NCBI GenBank assembly: GCA_050260015.1
Contig: JBLNBN010000028.1
Location: forward strand, 62,001-126,000
Origin: JBLNBN01 sp050260015
GTDB taxonomy: Bacteria > Bacteroidota > Ignavibacteria > Kapaibacteriales > UBA2268
Length of the DNA stretch: 64,000 bases
Direction of reading: 5' to 3'
Shown: positions 26,176-34,620 of the stretch, in pieces
Layout: each line of letters starts with the position of its first letter
How positions within the stretch are numbered: the stretch's first letter is position 1
Notes under the pieces: generated by a model
The model's database searches: none
What the model was told of the DNA's origin: nothing
Seen by the model: the letters and a program-made list of their open reading frames with translations, nothing else
Position numbers and translations under genes: made by a program

Positions 26176-27528
26176 CTAACTTCCGGCTTGTTTCTCCACG
26201 GCTTTCTTTTCGTAGCGGCTCAAGAGTAGCGCGAAGACGAGCCCGAAGAACCCGAGCGAGGTGAAGATCCACATGCCCGGCGTATAGCCCTGCGGATTGC
26301 CAGCCCCGGCCCCGAATGAATCATTAGTAAAGCCGATAATTAAATTGAAGCCGAAAAGACCGATATTTTGTATCATGGTCATTAAGCCGTAGGCCGTGCC
26401 GAGCTTCTGGGACGGGACTACTAAAGAAACAAACGGCCACATAACTGCCGGCACGAGCGAGAACGCAATTCCCATCATTAACATCGGGGGCAGGAGATAA
26501 ATCGGCAGGTCGCCGACGAGGCCGAAGAATTCCAGGTTCAGGTGAATGAAATCCCCGGAGGTCAATACGTCGGGCTTGCCGAATTGGTATGCCATCATTA
26601 AATATACGGGAATTATCAGCAGCGAGCCGAACATCATCATTATAGCGCGGCCCTTGCCGATCTTGTCCGACATTAAGCCGAAGAGCGGCGTAAAGATCAT
26701 AGCGGCGAGCGTCAGAAGGCTGGAGAGGAGCCCTCCTACCTCGCGCGACGTGCCATGCGCGTCCTGGAAGAACGTAACCGCGAACGTCTGGAACGGGAAC
26801 ATCGCCGAATAGAACGTCACGCAGAGCGCAGAAATAAACCAAAACGCCGCGCCGAACTTAAACATCTCGGAAAATACGATCTTGTCCTGCGCGCCGTCCT
26901 GCGGCATAGAGTATTTTTTGTAGGCGCGCGCGTCGAGAATATAAAATGCGCCGATCGAAATTACGGCGAAAACTCCGGCCGCAACCGTCACCAACAGGGG
27001 CGATTGCCAGTAGGAATAGAGCGACTTGCCCCAGGATGGAGAATTCAGCGCGAGGAACGAACCGAGCCGCGCGACGGTTAAATTCAATCCGAACGCAAGC
27101 GAGAGTTCCTTCCCCTTGAACCAACGAGCGATTACTGTCGTTATGGCAACGATCATCGATTCCGCCCCCAGCCCGAAGATAAGCCTTCCGGCGGCCATCG
27201 TCCATACGTTGCCTTGCAGCGCAGTAACTACCGCGCCCATCATTACGAAGGTCGTAAAGAGCAGCACGGACTTCCGAGTGCCGATCCTATCGATTATTAT
27301 GCCGCCGAGAAACACCATTATGATATTGGGGAAGCTATAGATGCTCTGCAGCAGGCCGATGTCGGATTTACCGAAACCGAGCTGCGAGATAAGCACGTCC
27401 GCGAGCGGCGAGATGCTGTCGTATATGTAATAATTGCCCATCATCGCGAACGAGATGAGAACGAGAACAGTCCAACGGACTAATGCGCCCGGAGCGGGCT
27501 TTTCGTGTGTAAGCGCGTGTGCGTTCAT
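26176..27528 (-). CDS. Major facilitator superfamily transporter (MFSD1-like)
   Basis: 450 residues with twelve predicted helices. The MFS signature between helices 2 and 3 is GGIIIDRIGTRKSV. The spacing and N-terminal NYYIYDSISPLADVL resemble MFSD1-type carriers, which in eukaryotes move dipeptides; the bacterial substrate is unknown. It sits 10 bp downstream of kdsB on the same strand, within a possible gatC-kdsB-MFS unit, and a terminator follows. Confidence 0.83.
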   Translation of the reverse strand: MNAHALTHEKPAPGALVRWTVLVLISFAMMGNYYIYDSISPLADVLISQLGFGKSDIGLLQSIYSFPNIIMVFLGGIIIDRIGTRKSVLLFTTFVMMGAVVTALQGNVWTMAAGRLIFGLGAESMIVAITTVIARWFKGKELSLAFGLNLTVARLGSFLALNSPSWGKSLYSYWQSPLLVTVAAGVFAVISIGAFYILDARAYKKYSMPQDGAQDKIVFSEMFKFGAAFWFISALCVTFYSAMFPFQTFAVTFFQDAHGTSREVGGLLSSLLTLAAMIFTPLFGLMSDKIGKGRAIMMMFGSLLIIPVYLMMAYQFGKPDVLTSGDFIHLNLEFFGLVGDLPIYLLPPMLMMGIAFSLVPAVMWPFVSLVVPSQKLGTAYGLMTMIQNIGLFGFNLIIGFTNDSFGAGAGNPQGYTPGMWIFTSLGFFGLVFALLLSRYEKKAVEKQAGS

Positions 27529-27538
27529 TGTTCCTTTC

Positions 27539-28288
27539 TTATTTATTTCCGTTTAAGTATCGTTCAAATGCCTCGACGTCCTCCGGAGTATCAATTCCTA
27601 TTAGCTTTCGCCTGGTTTCAAGGCAAAGGAAGACTGCGCCCTGCTCCAATAGCCTCAGTTGCTCGAGCTTTTCTGCGATCTCGAGCGAGGACGGAGGCAG
27701 GCCTACGAATTTCTCGAGAGCCGCCATTTTATACGCGTAGATGCCAATATGCTTAAAGAATTTGAACCTGTTTATCCAATCGGGCAGCTCGGCGTCGCGC
27801 ACGCAGGGAATTATCGACCTGGAGAAGTACATCGCCTCGGACCGGCAATTCAATACTACCTTTACGCAGGACGGGTCCGAGAGTTCTTCGGAAGTCTTGA
27901 TGGAAGAAACGAAAGTCGCTACGTCGGCTACGTTTTCCTCGAGAGCCGCGACGAGCGAATCTATCATTTCCCCCGTTATAAGCGGTTCGTCGCCCTGTAT
28001 GTTTACCGCTACGTCCCACTCGCCGCCGTAGCTCTGCAGCGCGGCGTAAATCCTATCGGTACCGCTTGGCAGCTCGGAAGGCGTCATCGCGTAGCGCGCG
28101 CCTATCGAGCGGCAGAAGTCCGCGATTCGTTCGTCGTCGGTGGCGACGACGACGTCGGCTAGCTCGCGGGAATGCGTGGCGGCGCGCCATACGCGCTCGA
28201 TAAGCGGTATGCCGGCCAGCCTCGCCAACGGTTTGCCCGGTAGGCGCGTAGAGGCGTACCGAGCCGGGATGACACCTATGGCGCGCAT
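27539..28288 (-). CDS. kdsB: 3-deoxy-manno-octulosonate cytidylyltransferase (CMP-KDO synthetase)
   Basis: 249 residues, full length. The N-terminal nucleotide motif VIPARYASTRLPGKPLA is that of KdsB; the core has VNIQGDEPLI (metal-binding) and FKHIGIYAYK near the C-terminus. KdsB activates KDO with CTP for transfer to lipid A, so the cell makes LPS. The start ATG overlaps the gatC stop by one base (TAATG), suggesting translational coupling. Confidence 0.94.
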   Translation of the reverse strand: MRAIGVIPARYASTRLPGKPLARLAGIPLIERVWRAATHSRELADVVVATDDERIADFCRSIGARYAMTPSELPSGTDRIYAALQSYGGEWDVAVNIQGDEPLITGEMIDSLVAALEENVADVATFVSSIKTSEELSDPSCVKVVLNCRSEAMYFSRSIIPCVRDAELPDWINRFKFFKHIGIYAYKMAALEKFVGLPPSSLEIAEKLEQLRLLEQGAVFLCLETRRKLIGIDTPEDVEAFERYLNGNK

Positions 28289-28572
28289 TATTCTATCGCC
28301 TTAGGGGCTTTAAAGAAATTCTCGTTGCGCTTTGGAGCGTTCGCAAGCGCTTCCTCCAGCGGGAGCGAAGGACGCGCTTCGTCCGCGCGGAACACGTTGC
28401 TCGTGTCGATGACGTGAGTAAGAGGCTCCACGCCCTCCAGGTCCAAAGCGTTGATGGTTTCAATATAATTGAGTATCTTGTCGAACCTCGCTCCGAACGT
28501 CTCGATCTCTTCCTCGCTGTAGCTCAAGCGGGCGAGTTCGGCTATGTATTTTACAGTCTCTTTCATTTCCAT
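28288..28572 (-). CDS. gatC: Asp-tRNA(Asn)/Glu-tRNA(Gln) amidotransferase subunit C
   Basis: 94 residues, normal size. The helical N-terminus VKYIAELARLSYSEEE, the linker IETINALDLEGVEPL and FRADEARPSL match GatC. GatC stabilises the GatA-GatB complex, which converts mischarged Glu-tRNA(Gln) or Asp-tRNA(Asn) to the amide form. gatA and gatB are not in the window. The first Met (28572) or the third codon (28566) may be the start. Confidence 0.92.
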   Translation of the reverse strand: MEMKETVKYIAELARLSYSEEEIETFGARFDKILNYIETINALDLEGVEPLTHVIDTSNVFRADEARPSLPLEEALANAPKRNENFFKAPKAIE

Positions 28573-28599
28573 ATTCTATTTCTCTATAGTATAATCAAA

Positions 28600-29727
28600 T
28601 TAATGCGACGTTTTGCTGTACCGCAGCGTCGCTACCGTGAGCGCCGCCGTCGCATAGACGGCGAGCCCGATCAATAAATTTTTTACGTCGGCGAATCCCG
28701 CGCCTTTAATTAAATTCCGCCGCAATATCTCGATGAAGTACGCCACCGGATTGAACATCGTCAGCTTCTGGGCCCACTCCGGCATCGAGGAGATCGGCGT
28801 GAATAGCCCGCCCAACAGGATAAATATTATCGTGAAGAACCACGCGATGAACATCGCCTGCTGCTGCGTTTGGGAGATCGTCGAGATCATCAGGCCGAAG
28901 CTCTGGACTACTAAAAGGTAAAGCCCCGCCCCAACGAAGAGCGTAAAGAAATCGCCCTCCAGCGGGATATGGAACGCCGCGCGCCCGAAGGCAAGTCCCA
29001 ACGCGAGTTCGAAGAGCGCGATGATCCAAAACGGCAGGAGCTTGCCAATTATAAAATGCCTGCGCGCGAGCGGAGTTACGTTCAGTTGCTCGATCGTGCC
29101 GACTTCCTTCTCCTTTACGATATTCATAGCCGCGAGGAACATTCCTACGACCGTAACGAGCACCGCCAGGATGCCGGGCGTCATGTAATATTTATAATTC
29201 AATTCCGGGTTAAACAGGTACCTCGGTATAGTCGTAATTTCGGGCGCCGCGCTTGCCTGCGCCATAAGCGCCGGTTGCAACTTCGCCGCCGTTTCCCGCA
29301 GCAGCGGCGTAATGGTCGATTGCGCGTAGTTTTGAATTATGCCCGCCGCCGAACCGTCTACCGCGTTTATTATCAATTGGAGCCGTTCGGGAGTTTTTCT
29401 ATATATGGAGGATTCGAACCCGCTGGGAACGATCAACGCCGCCTTCGCCTCGCCGGTCTCTATCGCCCGCTTCGCCGGGTCGGAGAATCTCGAAACGTTA
29501 ACGATATTGAATTGCGGCGAGCCGCGGAATGCGGAAATAATCGCGCGCGACGTCTGCGAGCCGTCCGAATCCGAGACGTAGAGCTTAATATTCTTAACCT
29601 CGAACGTCGCGGCATGCACCAGCACGAATAGCTGGAACATCGGCAGCAGGAAGATAATCGGCAGCATTTGCTTATTGCGGAATATCTGTAAGAATTCTTT
29701 TTGCAGCAGGAAAAGGATCGTTCGCAT
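28600..29727 (-). CDS. ABC-2 type transporter permease
   Basis: 375 residues. A helix near 20-40 is followed by a large extracytoplasmic domain (about 45-180), then five helices from about 190. The motif KEKEVGTIEQLNVTPL is the conserved cytosolic coupling segment of the YhhJ/YbhR multidrug export family. No ATPase or membrane-fusion partner is adjacent. It begins at the edge of a repeat-rich region, so the rest of its operon may have been displaced. Confidence 0.82.
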   Translation of the reverse strand: MRTILFLLQKEFLQIFRNKQMLPIIFLLPMFQLFVLVHAATFEVKNIKLYVSDSDGSQTSRAIISAFRGSPQFNIVNVSRFSDPAKRAIETGEAKAALIVPSGFESSIYRKTPERLQLIINAVDGSAAGIIQNYAQSTITPLLRETAAKLQPALMAQASAAPEITTIPRYLFNPELNYKYYMTPGILAVLVTVVGMFLAAMNIVKEKEVGTIEQLNVTPLARRHFIIGKLLPFWIIALFELALGLAFGRAAFHIPLEGDFFTLFVGAGLYLLVVQSFGLMISTISQTQQQAMFIAWFFTIIFILLGGLFTPISSMPEWAQKLTMFNPVAYFIEILRRNLIKGAGFADVKNLLIGLAVYATAALTVATLRYSKTSH

Positions 29728-29769
29728 CGCGCCGTAAAGTTAATGGACAAAAGAAATTATCCGACACGG

Positions 29770-29801
29770 CAAAATTACTAAATTCGCGCAATTCAATCAA
29801 G
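29770..29801 (-). promoter_or_regulatory. Possible Bacteroidota-type promoter
   Basis: On the minus strand TAATTTTG preceded by 20 bases and CTTG (one mismatch to TTTG), about 45 bp before the permease start. Confidence 0.4.
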
Positions 29802-29955
29802 GAAATAACGATAGCGAGAAATCCGGTCATTCCGGTCCCCCACGCGGACTCTATCTGTCTGTACTATAATTAAACTGATTATACTGATAAACCGGATCGG
29901 ATATGTGGTAGTAATGCGCAAGCGCTTGAATTATAGAAGCTTGGGTCATTCAGAG

Positions 29956-29996
29956 ATACCATAAAAGGCTTCGCCGTTTACTCAAAGGGCAGATGA
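29956..29996 (+). repeat. 41-bp direct repeat, copy 1
   Basis: It shares CCATAAAAGGC and ACTCAAAGGGC with 30224-30264, with a few mismatches. Confidence 0.75.
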
Positions 29997-30002
29997 ACAA
30001 AA

Positions 30003-30059
30003 GGGATGTCGAGTGATTTTTTTTCGAGGGTACGAGAAAAAAAATTGTATCGAGACGTC
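30003..30059 (-). repeat. GIY-YIG-associated palindromic repeat, copy D
   Basis: Ends GATGTCGAGTG and TGTATCGAGACGTC; the core has a 9-bp stem (TTTTTTTTC with GAAAAAAAA when read in the copy B orientation). It faces copy E across a 12-bp spacer. Confidence 0.82.
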
Positions 30060-30071
30060 AGGTCTTATAAA

Positions 30072-30122
30072 GACGCCTCGATACATTTTTACTCGCTTCG
30101 CTCGCAAAAACACTCGGCGTCC
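30072..30122 (+). repeat. GIY-YIG-associated palindromic repeat, copy E
   Basis: Runs from GACGCCTCGATACA to CACTCGGCGTCC. With copy D it forms an inverted pair of the same kind that encloses the nuclease gene at 4091-4518, but without any gene inside. Confidence 0.82.
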
Positions 30123-30223
30123 AGTCCATTAAAATCAGTATATTTTAAGGTTAATATTCGCCATGAATCGCCGTAACTGCTTTGCCCTACGCGAGTAACA
30201 TACAATAAGATGTTCATTAGGAG

Positions 30224-30264
30224 ATTCCATAAAAGGCATCGCCTATTACTCAAAGGGCGGATGA
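30224..30264 (+). repeat. 41-bp direct repeat, copy 2
   Basis: Second copy of 29956-29996, on the other side of the D/E pair. Confidence 0.75.
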
Positions 30265-30280
30265 CGGGAGCCACGCCTCT

Positions 30281-30350
30281 TGTCCAACGCCTACAGCGTA
30301 GCGTATTGGCCACAAAGCGCTTTTTACAGATGTCCAACGCCTACGGCGTA
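30281..30350 (+). repeat. Pair of TGTCCAACGCCTAC repeats
   Basis: Two 20-bp copies (30281-30300 and 30331-30350) differ at one base; each ends in a small hairpin (CTACAGCGTA or CTACGGCGTA). Confidence 0.7.
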
Positions 30351-30770
30351 ATTGTTAGAGTTATTTTCAATAGGCTTCCTACGTGATAGCATTTATAAAT
30401 GCATAAATTTTACGAACCGCGTAGCGGTTTCACATCTGTAGCCAACGCTGCCGCCCCTACTCCCCCTCCGCGGCGAAGCCGCGGCGGCAAATACAATCAA
30501 CAAATAACAATGATCAATTAACAGGCGTGCCGCCGGCATTCGCCCGGGAATGACGAAGTAACTGTTGAAAACGGCAGGCTCGGTTCCTTCCTAACCGGAA
30601 AAAAGGTTAGGATGATGAGCTTAATCAAAAATCATTTTCCACTAATATAACCCAGAGCCGAATATTTTGCTTGCTAATCAATCATATTTTAGCTAATTTT
30701 TCACAAAATAGGAAATATTATCTTCCGCATAGTTACGGAATAAACTGAAATAATTAACTGGAGTTATCCC
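30351..30770. other. Remainder of the 29.73-30.77 kb spacer
   Basis: No credible gene, tRNA or promoter was seen. It holds the hairpin CCGCGGCGAAGCCGCGG near 30466-30482, a 37-bp repeat shared with 32054-32090 (at 30504-30540), and a segment with GGTTCCTTC and AAGGTTAGGATGA that recurs near 31761-31805. Confidence 0.6.
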
Positions 30771-31439
30771 GTGAAGAAATTCGTCCGTTGGATTATTGGA
30801 ATGCTATTCTATGCCGGTTTACCGATCCTTGGCTGGGGAGTAAACGATGTAAACGGTTACTTTCAGAATGAAAGCAGAATGATATACTCCGTAATGATCG
30901 TGGTTTTTACGCTTGGAGTAGTTCTATTTGTTCCCGGCGAAAGCTATCCCCAACGCAAAGGAAGTAAAAGCTTAGATTACCATAAGTATTCTTTGGCTCT
31001 TCTACAGATATTACCAATCGCTCTATTGATCGGAGGCCCTTTTTCCGATCGATATGATATTTGGACCATTGGCGAAAAGGAACTCTTGAGAAACGTAGGA
31101 CTATTTTTAACGTCGCTGGGATACTTCTTTATGAATTGGTCATTTATAGCGTTAGATAAGCAATTTAGCGTGCATATTACAATCCAGGAAGGTCATAAAT
31201 TAATCACAAGCGGGCCGTACGCAATAGTGCGACATCCTCGCTATCTCGGTATTCTAATTACTTTTATCGGAATCGCTTTTGTTTTTCGTTCGCTACTGGC
31301 GCTCGGTATCGTCGGCCTGATTCTATTAGTATTGATCTGGCGAATTAGGGATGAAGAAAGGCTTTTAAGCGAACAATTCGGCGCAGAATGGGACGAATAC
31401 AAGGAGCGCACTTCCGCGCTATTGCCGTTTATTTATTAA
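30771..31439 (+). CDS. Isoprenylcysteine carboxyl methyltransferase (ICMT)-type membrane methyltransferase
   Basis: 222 residues with five or six helices. The C-terminal signature of the ICMT/PEMT family is clear: LITSGPYAIVRHPRYLGILI, where the Arg-His-Pro binds SAM, and the ending RIRDEERLLSEQFGAEWDEYKE, cut here after DEERLLSEQFG. Such proteins methylate lipids or small hydrophobic substrates at the membrane; the substrate is unknown. It is an isolated gene between two repeat-filled spacers. Confidence 0.84.
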   Translation: MKKFVRWIIGMLFYAGLPILGWGVNDVNGYFQNESRMIYSVMIVVFTLGVVLFVPGESYPQRKGSKSLDYHKYSLALLQILPIALLIGGPFSDRYDIWTIGEKELLRNVGLFLTSLGYFFMNWSFIALDKQFSVHITIQEGHKLITSGPYAIVRHPRYLGILITFIGIAFVFRSLLALGIVGLILLVLIWRIRDEERLLSEQFGAEWDEYKERTSALLPFIY

Positions 31440-32144
31440 GTTGGATATTAACAGTACCCCCCCTCTCTCCCTAAAGGCTATCTTCGTATAACAAATATAG
31501 TGAGCGCCGCCTAATCGCTTGTAAAGAAAAGAACTGGCCCTCGTCCCAACGGAGCTATCTTTGCAGAAAAGATTACTGCCGTAAGCTTTATCTTATATAT
31601 AATGTAGGCTCTTACCCTCCCCGCCTAAACTTAGGAGGGAACTGAGGGGTGGTTGTATGAAATTGATAAAAATGGATATTTAATCATAACCACCACTCCA
31701 ACTCTCCCTAAAGGCCATCTTTGTATAGGAAAATTTGGGAATAACGCTCAAGCGATTGGCAATAGGAGGCTTGGTTCCTTCTCCTCGGAGAAGGTTAGGA
31801 TGAGGGTCATGATAAAATATCCATAAAGCTGCCCCGCAGGGGTAAAATCATTCGTAACCGTATGCGCAGCTTACGGCAAACGATCCCTGAAAGCGCCTAA
31901 ACCCCGCAGGGGTGAAATTATCTGTTCCGCAATGATATAATGCCGCCCTTTCAGGGCTTGTTATCTTTGGCGGGGAAATTTCCGTAAGCTGCGCCGCGCT
32001 TGCATTCGATTACGAATAATGCCGTCCCTTCGGGACTGGAAGTCAGTTATCATATAACAATGATCGATTAACAGGCGCGCCGCAGGCATTGCCTGTAATT
32101 GACGCGCAAGCGCTTGCCTATTATTTATATAACAGTTAAGCATA
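31440..32144. repeat. Repeat-rich spacer of 0.7 kb
   Basis: No gene seen. It contains two copies of CCCTAAAGGC(T/C)ATCTT(C/T)GTATA (31465-31490 and 31703-31728), an inverted pair GTGGTTGTATGA / ATCATAACCACCAC (about 31650-31694), the palindromes CCCCGCAGGGG (two copies near 31832 and 31903), CCCTGAAAGCG / GCCCTTTCAGGGC, and a 37-bp repeat at 32054-32090 shared with 30504-30540. The mixture looks like debris of several mobile repeat families. Confidence 0.7.
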
Positions 32145-32174
32145 TAAAAAAGGCGGCTATTCGCATAGCCGCCT
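32145..32174 (-). terminator. Intrinsic terminator after pgk
   Basis: Stem AGGCGGCTAT with ATAGCCGCCT, loop TCGC, then a T run on the minus strand. Confidence 0.88.
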
Positions 32175-32197
32175 CGTAATATTCCAAATTCAATCTA

Positions 32198-33385
32198 TCA
32201 CATTTCAAGAGCCGCTACGCCGGGAAGAGTTTTGCCCTCGAGATACTCGAGCGACGCGCCTCCGCCGGTGGAGACGTGCGACACTTCCTTTGCGAGCCCA
32301 AACTCGTTAATTGCCGCGGCGGAATCTCCCCCGCCGACGACTGTTTGGGCGCCGCGTTTCGTAGCTTCGACCATCGCTTCGGCCACCGCGCGCGTCCCCT
32401 TGGAGAATTCCTCTATCTCGAAGACTCCCATCGGACCGTTCCAAACGACCGTGCCGGCCTTGACGATCTCCGCCTTAAAGAGCTCTATCGTCTTCGAGCC
32501 AATGTCGACTCCCGCCATATCGGACGGGATTGCGTCGACGGAAGCCTCTTGGGTTCTTGCTCCGCTCTCCACTTTATCGGCGACGAGAGCGTCGACCGGC
32601 AGGATTAAGCGCACGCCCTTCGATTCGGCTTCGCGGAGAAGCTCGGAAGCGAGTTCGACCCTGTCAACTTCGAGAATGGACTTCCCTATCTCCTTGCCCT
32701 GCGCCTTAAAGAACGTGAACATCATGCCGCCGCCTATTAATATGGCGTCGCATTTGCCCAATAAGTTCTTAATTACGTCGATCTTGCCGCTGATCTTGGA
32801 GCCGCCCAAGATAGCGACAAACGGCTTACGAGGATTCTTAAGCGCGGAGCCTAAGTTGTCCAATTCCTCGATCATGAGCGCGCCGGCATAGCGTTCCTCG
32901 AAGAGCCGAGCTACCGCCTCGGTCGAAGCGTGCGCGCGATGCGCCGAGCCGAAAGCGTCGTTCACGTAGACGTCGCCCAATTTAGCCAGTTTCTTAGCGA
33001 ATTCGGCGTCGTTATTCTCCTCGTCGTAGTGGAAGCGGACGTTCTCGAGCAACACGACGTCGCCCGGCACGGCCTTTGCGACCGCCGTTTCAGCCGGTTC
33101 GCCGATACAATCTTCGGCGAAGATGACGTTATAGCCGAAATGCTCGCGGAGGTAGTCCGCGACGGGCTTCAGGGAATACTTCTCGTTGCGCTGTCCCTTC
33201 GGACGCCCGAAGTGCGACATAAGCACGGGAATGCCCCCCAAATCGATTATCTTATCGATAGTGGGAAGAGCCGAGGCGATGCGCATATCGTCGGTGATCT
33301 TTCCGTCCTCCATCGGGACGTTAAAATCGACGCGAACGAGTACGCGCTTATCCTTGAAGTCGGCTTGAAATATAGATTTAATCAT
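32198..33385 (-). CDS. pgk: Phosphoglycerate kinase
   Basis: 395 residues, full length. The N-terminal signature VLVRVDFNVPMEDGKI, the basic-site SHFGRPKGQ, and the C-terminal nucleotide loop VVGGGDSAAAINEFG with STGGGASLEYLEGK are all present. It moves a phosphate from 1,3-bisphosphoglycerate to ADP in glycolysis. It follows gap by 12 bp as an operon and ends at a strong hairpin. Confidence 0.97.
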   Translation of the reverse strand: MIKSIFQADFKDKRVLVRVDFNVPMEDGKITDDMRIASALPTIDKIIDLGGIPVLMSHFGRPKGQRNEKYSLKPVADYLREHFGYNVIFAEDCIGEPAETAVAKAVPGDVVLLENVRFHYDEENNDAEFAKKLAKLGDVYVNDAFGSAHRAHASTEAVARLFEERYAGALMIEELDNLGSALKNPRKPFVAILGGSKISGKIDVIKNLLGKCDAILIGGGMMFTFFKAQGKEIGKSILEVDRVELASELLREAESKGVRLILPVDALVADKVESGARTQEASVDAIPSDMAGVDIGSKTIELFKAEIVKAGTVVWNGPMGVFEIEEFSKGTRAVAEAMVEATKRGAQTVVGGGDSAAAINEFGLAKEVSHVSTGGGASLEYLEGKTLPGVAALEM

Positions 33386-33397
33386 GTTCCGTCCCGG

Positions 33398-34408
33398 TTA
33401 TTTAGCGAATTCGCGGCCTACTCTCAGGATGAGATCCACGATGCGGTTCGAGTAACCAAATTCGTTATCGTACCATCCGACAACCTTAACGAGAGTCCCT
33501 TGGGCATCCGTTAGGAGCGAATCGAAGATACAAGAATGCGGATTGCCGACTATGTCGCTGGATACGAGCGGTTCGGTCGTGTATTCCATAATACCTTTCA
33601 TCGGGCCTTCGGCCGCTTCGCGCATTGCCGCGTTGATTTCCTCCTTAGTAGCCTCGCGTTTTAACACGCATGCGACGTCGGTCAGCGAGCCGTCGGGAGT
33701 CGGGACGCGTACGGCGTAGCCCTTTAGCTTGCCTTCTAGCTCGGGGATAACGAGCCCGATCGCCTTCGCGGCGCCGGTGCTGGTCGGGATCATGTTCACG
33801 GCGGCTGCTCGCGCGCGACGCAAATCGCCGTGCGGCAGGTCGAGTATGCGTTGATCGTTCGTGTACGAGTGCGTAGTTACCATGAAACCCTTTTCGATAC
33901 CGAATTTATCGTTGAGAACTTTCATCATTGGGGCGAGACAGTTTGTCGTGCAGGAAGCGTTGCTGAGGAAGACTTCCTGGCCGGTCATCTGGTCGTCGTT
34001 AACGCCGAGAACAACCGTCGCGTCCATCTTATCCTTTGCCGGGGCTGAGAGCACGACTTTCTTTGCGCCCGTAGTTTTTACGATGCGTTCCAATGCCTCG
34101 CGCTTCGTGTAAACGCCGGTGGATTCGAGGACTACGTCCACGTCCTTCCACGGTAGTTTTTCGATCTCTTTTTCGGCGGAGATATTTATAGATTTTCCGT
34201 TAATTACAAGCGTATTATCGCCTTCGGTCCTGATTTCGCCGGGGAATTTCCCATGCACCGAATCGTATTTGAAGAGGTGCGCGAGAGTCGCCGCGTTCGT
34301 TAAGTCGTTAATGCCGACGATCTCAACGTCCGCGTTGCGATTCATGAGTTCGCGAACGGAAATTCTACCGATTCTGCCGAATCCGTTAATAGCTAATCTG
34401 AATTTCAT
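33398..34408 (-). CDS. gap: Glyceraldehyde-3-phosphate dehydrogenase, type I
   Basis: 336 residues. Rossmann motif INGFGRIGR is at the N-terminus; the catalytic Cys is in SNASCTTNCLAP and the substrate loop holds the active His. GapA-type enzymes oxidise glyceraldehyde 3-phosphate with NAD+ and phosphate. It is the first gene of a gap-pgk unit. Confidence 0.97.
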   Translation of the reverse strand: MKFRLAINGFGRIGRISVRELMNRNADVEIVGINDLTNAATLAHLFKYDSVHGKFPGEIRTEGDNTLVINGKSINISAEKEIEKLPWKDVDVVLESTGVYTKREALERIVKTTGAKKVVLSAPAKDKMDATVVLGVNDDQMTGQEVFLSNASCTTNCLAPMMKVLNDKFGIEKGFMVTTHSYTNDQRILDLPHGDLRRARAAAVNMIPTSTGAAKAIGLVIPELEGKLKGYAVRVPTPDGSLTDVACVLKREATKEEINAAMREAAEGPMKGIMEYTTEPLVSSDIVGNPHSCIFDSLLTDAQGTLVKVVGWYDNEFGYSNRIVDLILRVGREFAK

Positions 34409-34460
34409 GATAAATCCTGCGATTTAATATGACAAAGTAAAAATTTAGTTGACTACAAAT

Positions 34461-34508
34461 AAAAAAGGCAGGGCTCATTTTTTTCTGAAAAATGGCGCCC
34501 TTGCCCTG
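34461..34508 (-). terminator. Probable terminator after the DUF4175 gene
   Basis: On the minus strand CAGGGC and GCCCTG pair around an inner ATTTTTC/GAAAAAAAT stem, followed by a T run at 34461-34466. Confidence 0.55.
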
Positions 34509-34620
34509 TTATCGACGTTGTTTATATTTAATTGTTTTTATCGATATTTATTTATTCATAATTTAATAATAATTCACTGTTTCAAATATCCGTTTCTGAA
34601 TAAATTACGCAATAAATTAA

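Noticed and set aside
28969..29631. Antisense frame of 220 codons inside the ABC-2 permease
   Set aside because: Arg-rich composition typical of a shadow frame; the opposite strand encodes a conserved permease.
30089..30337. 82-codon frame in the repeat-rich spacer
   Set aside because: It runs through repeat sequences, lacks a ribosome site and has no recognisable domain.
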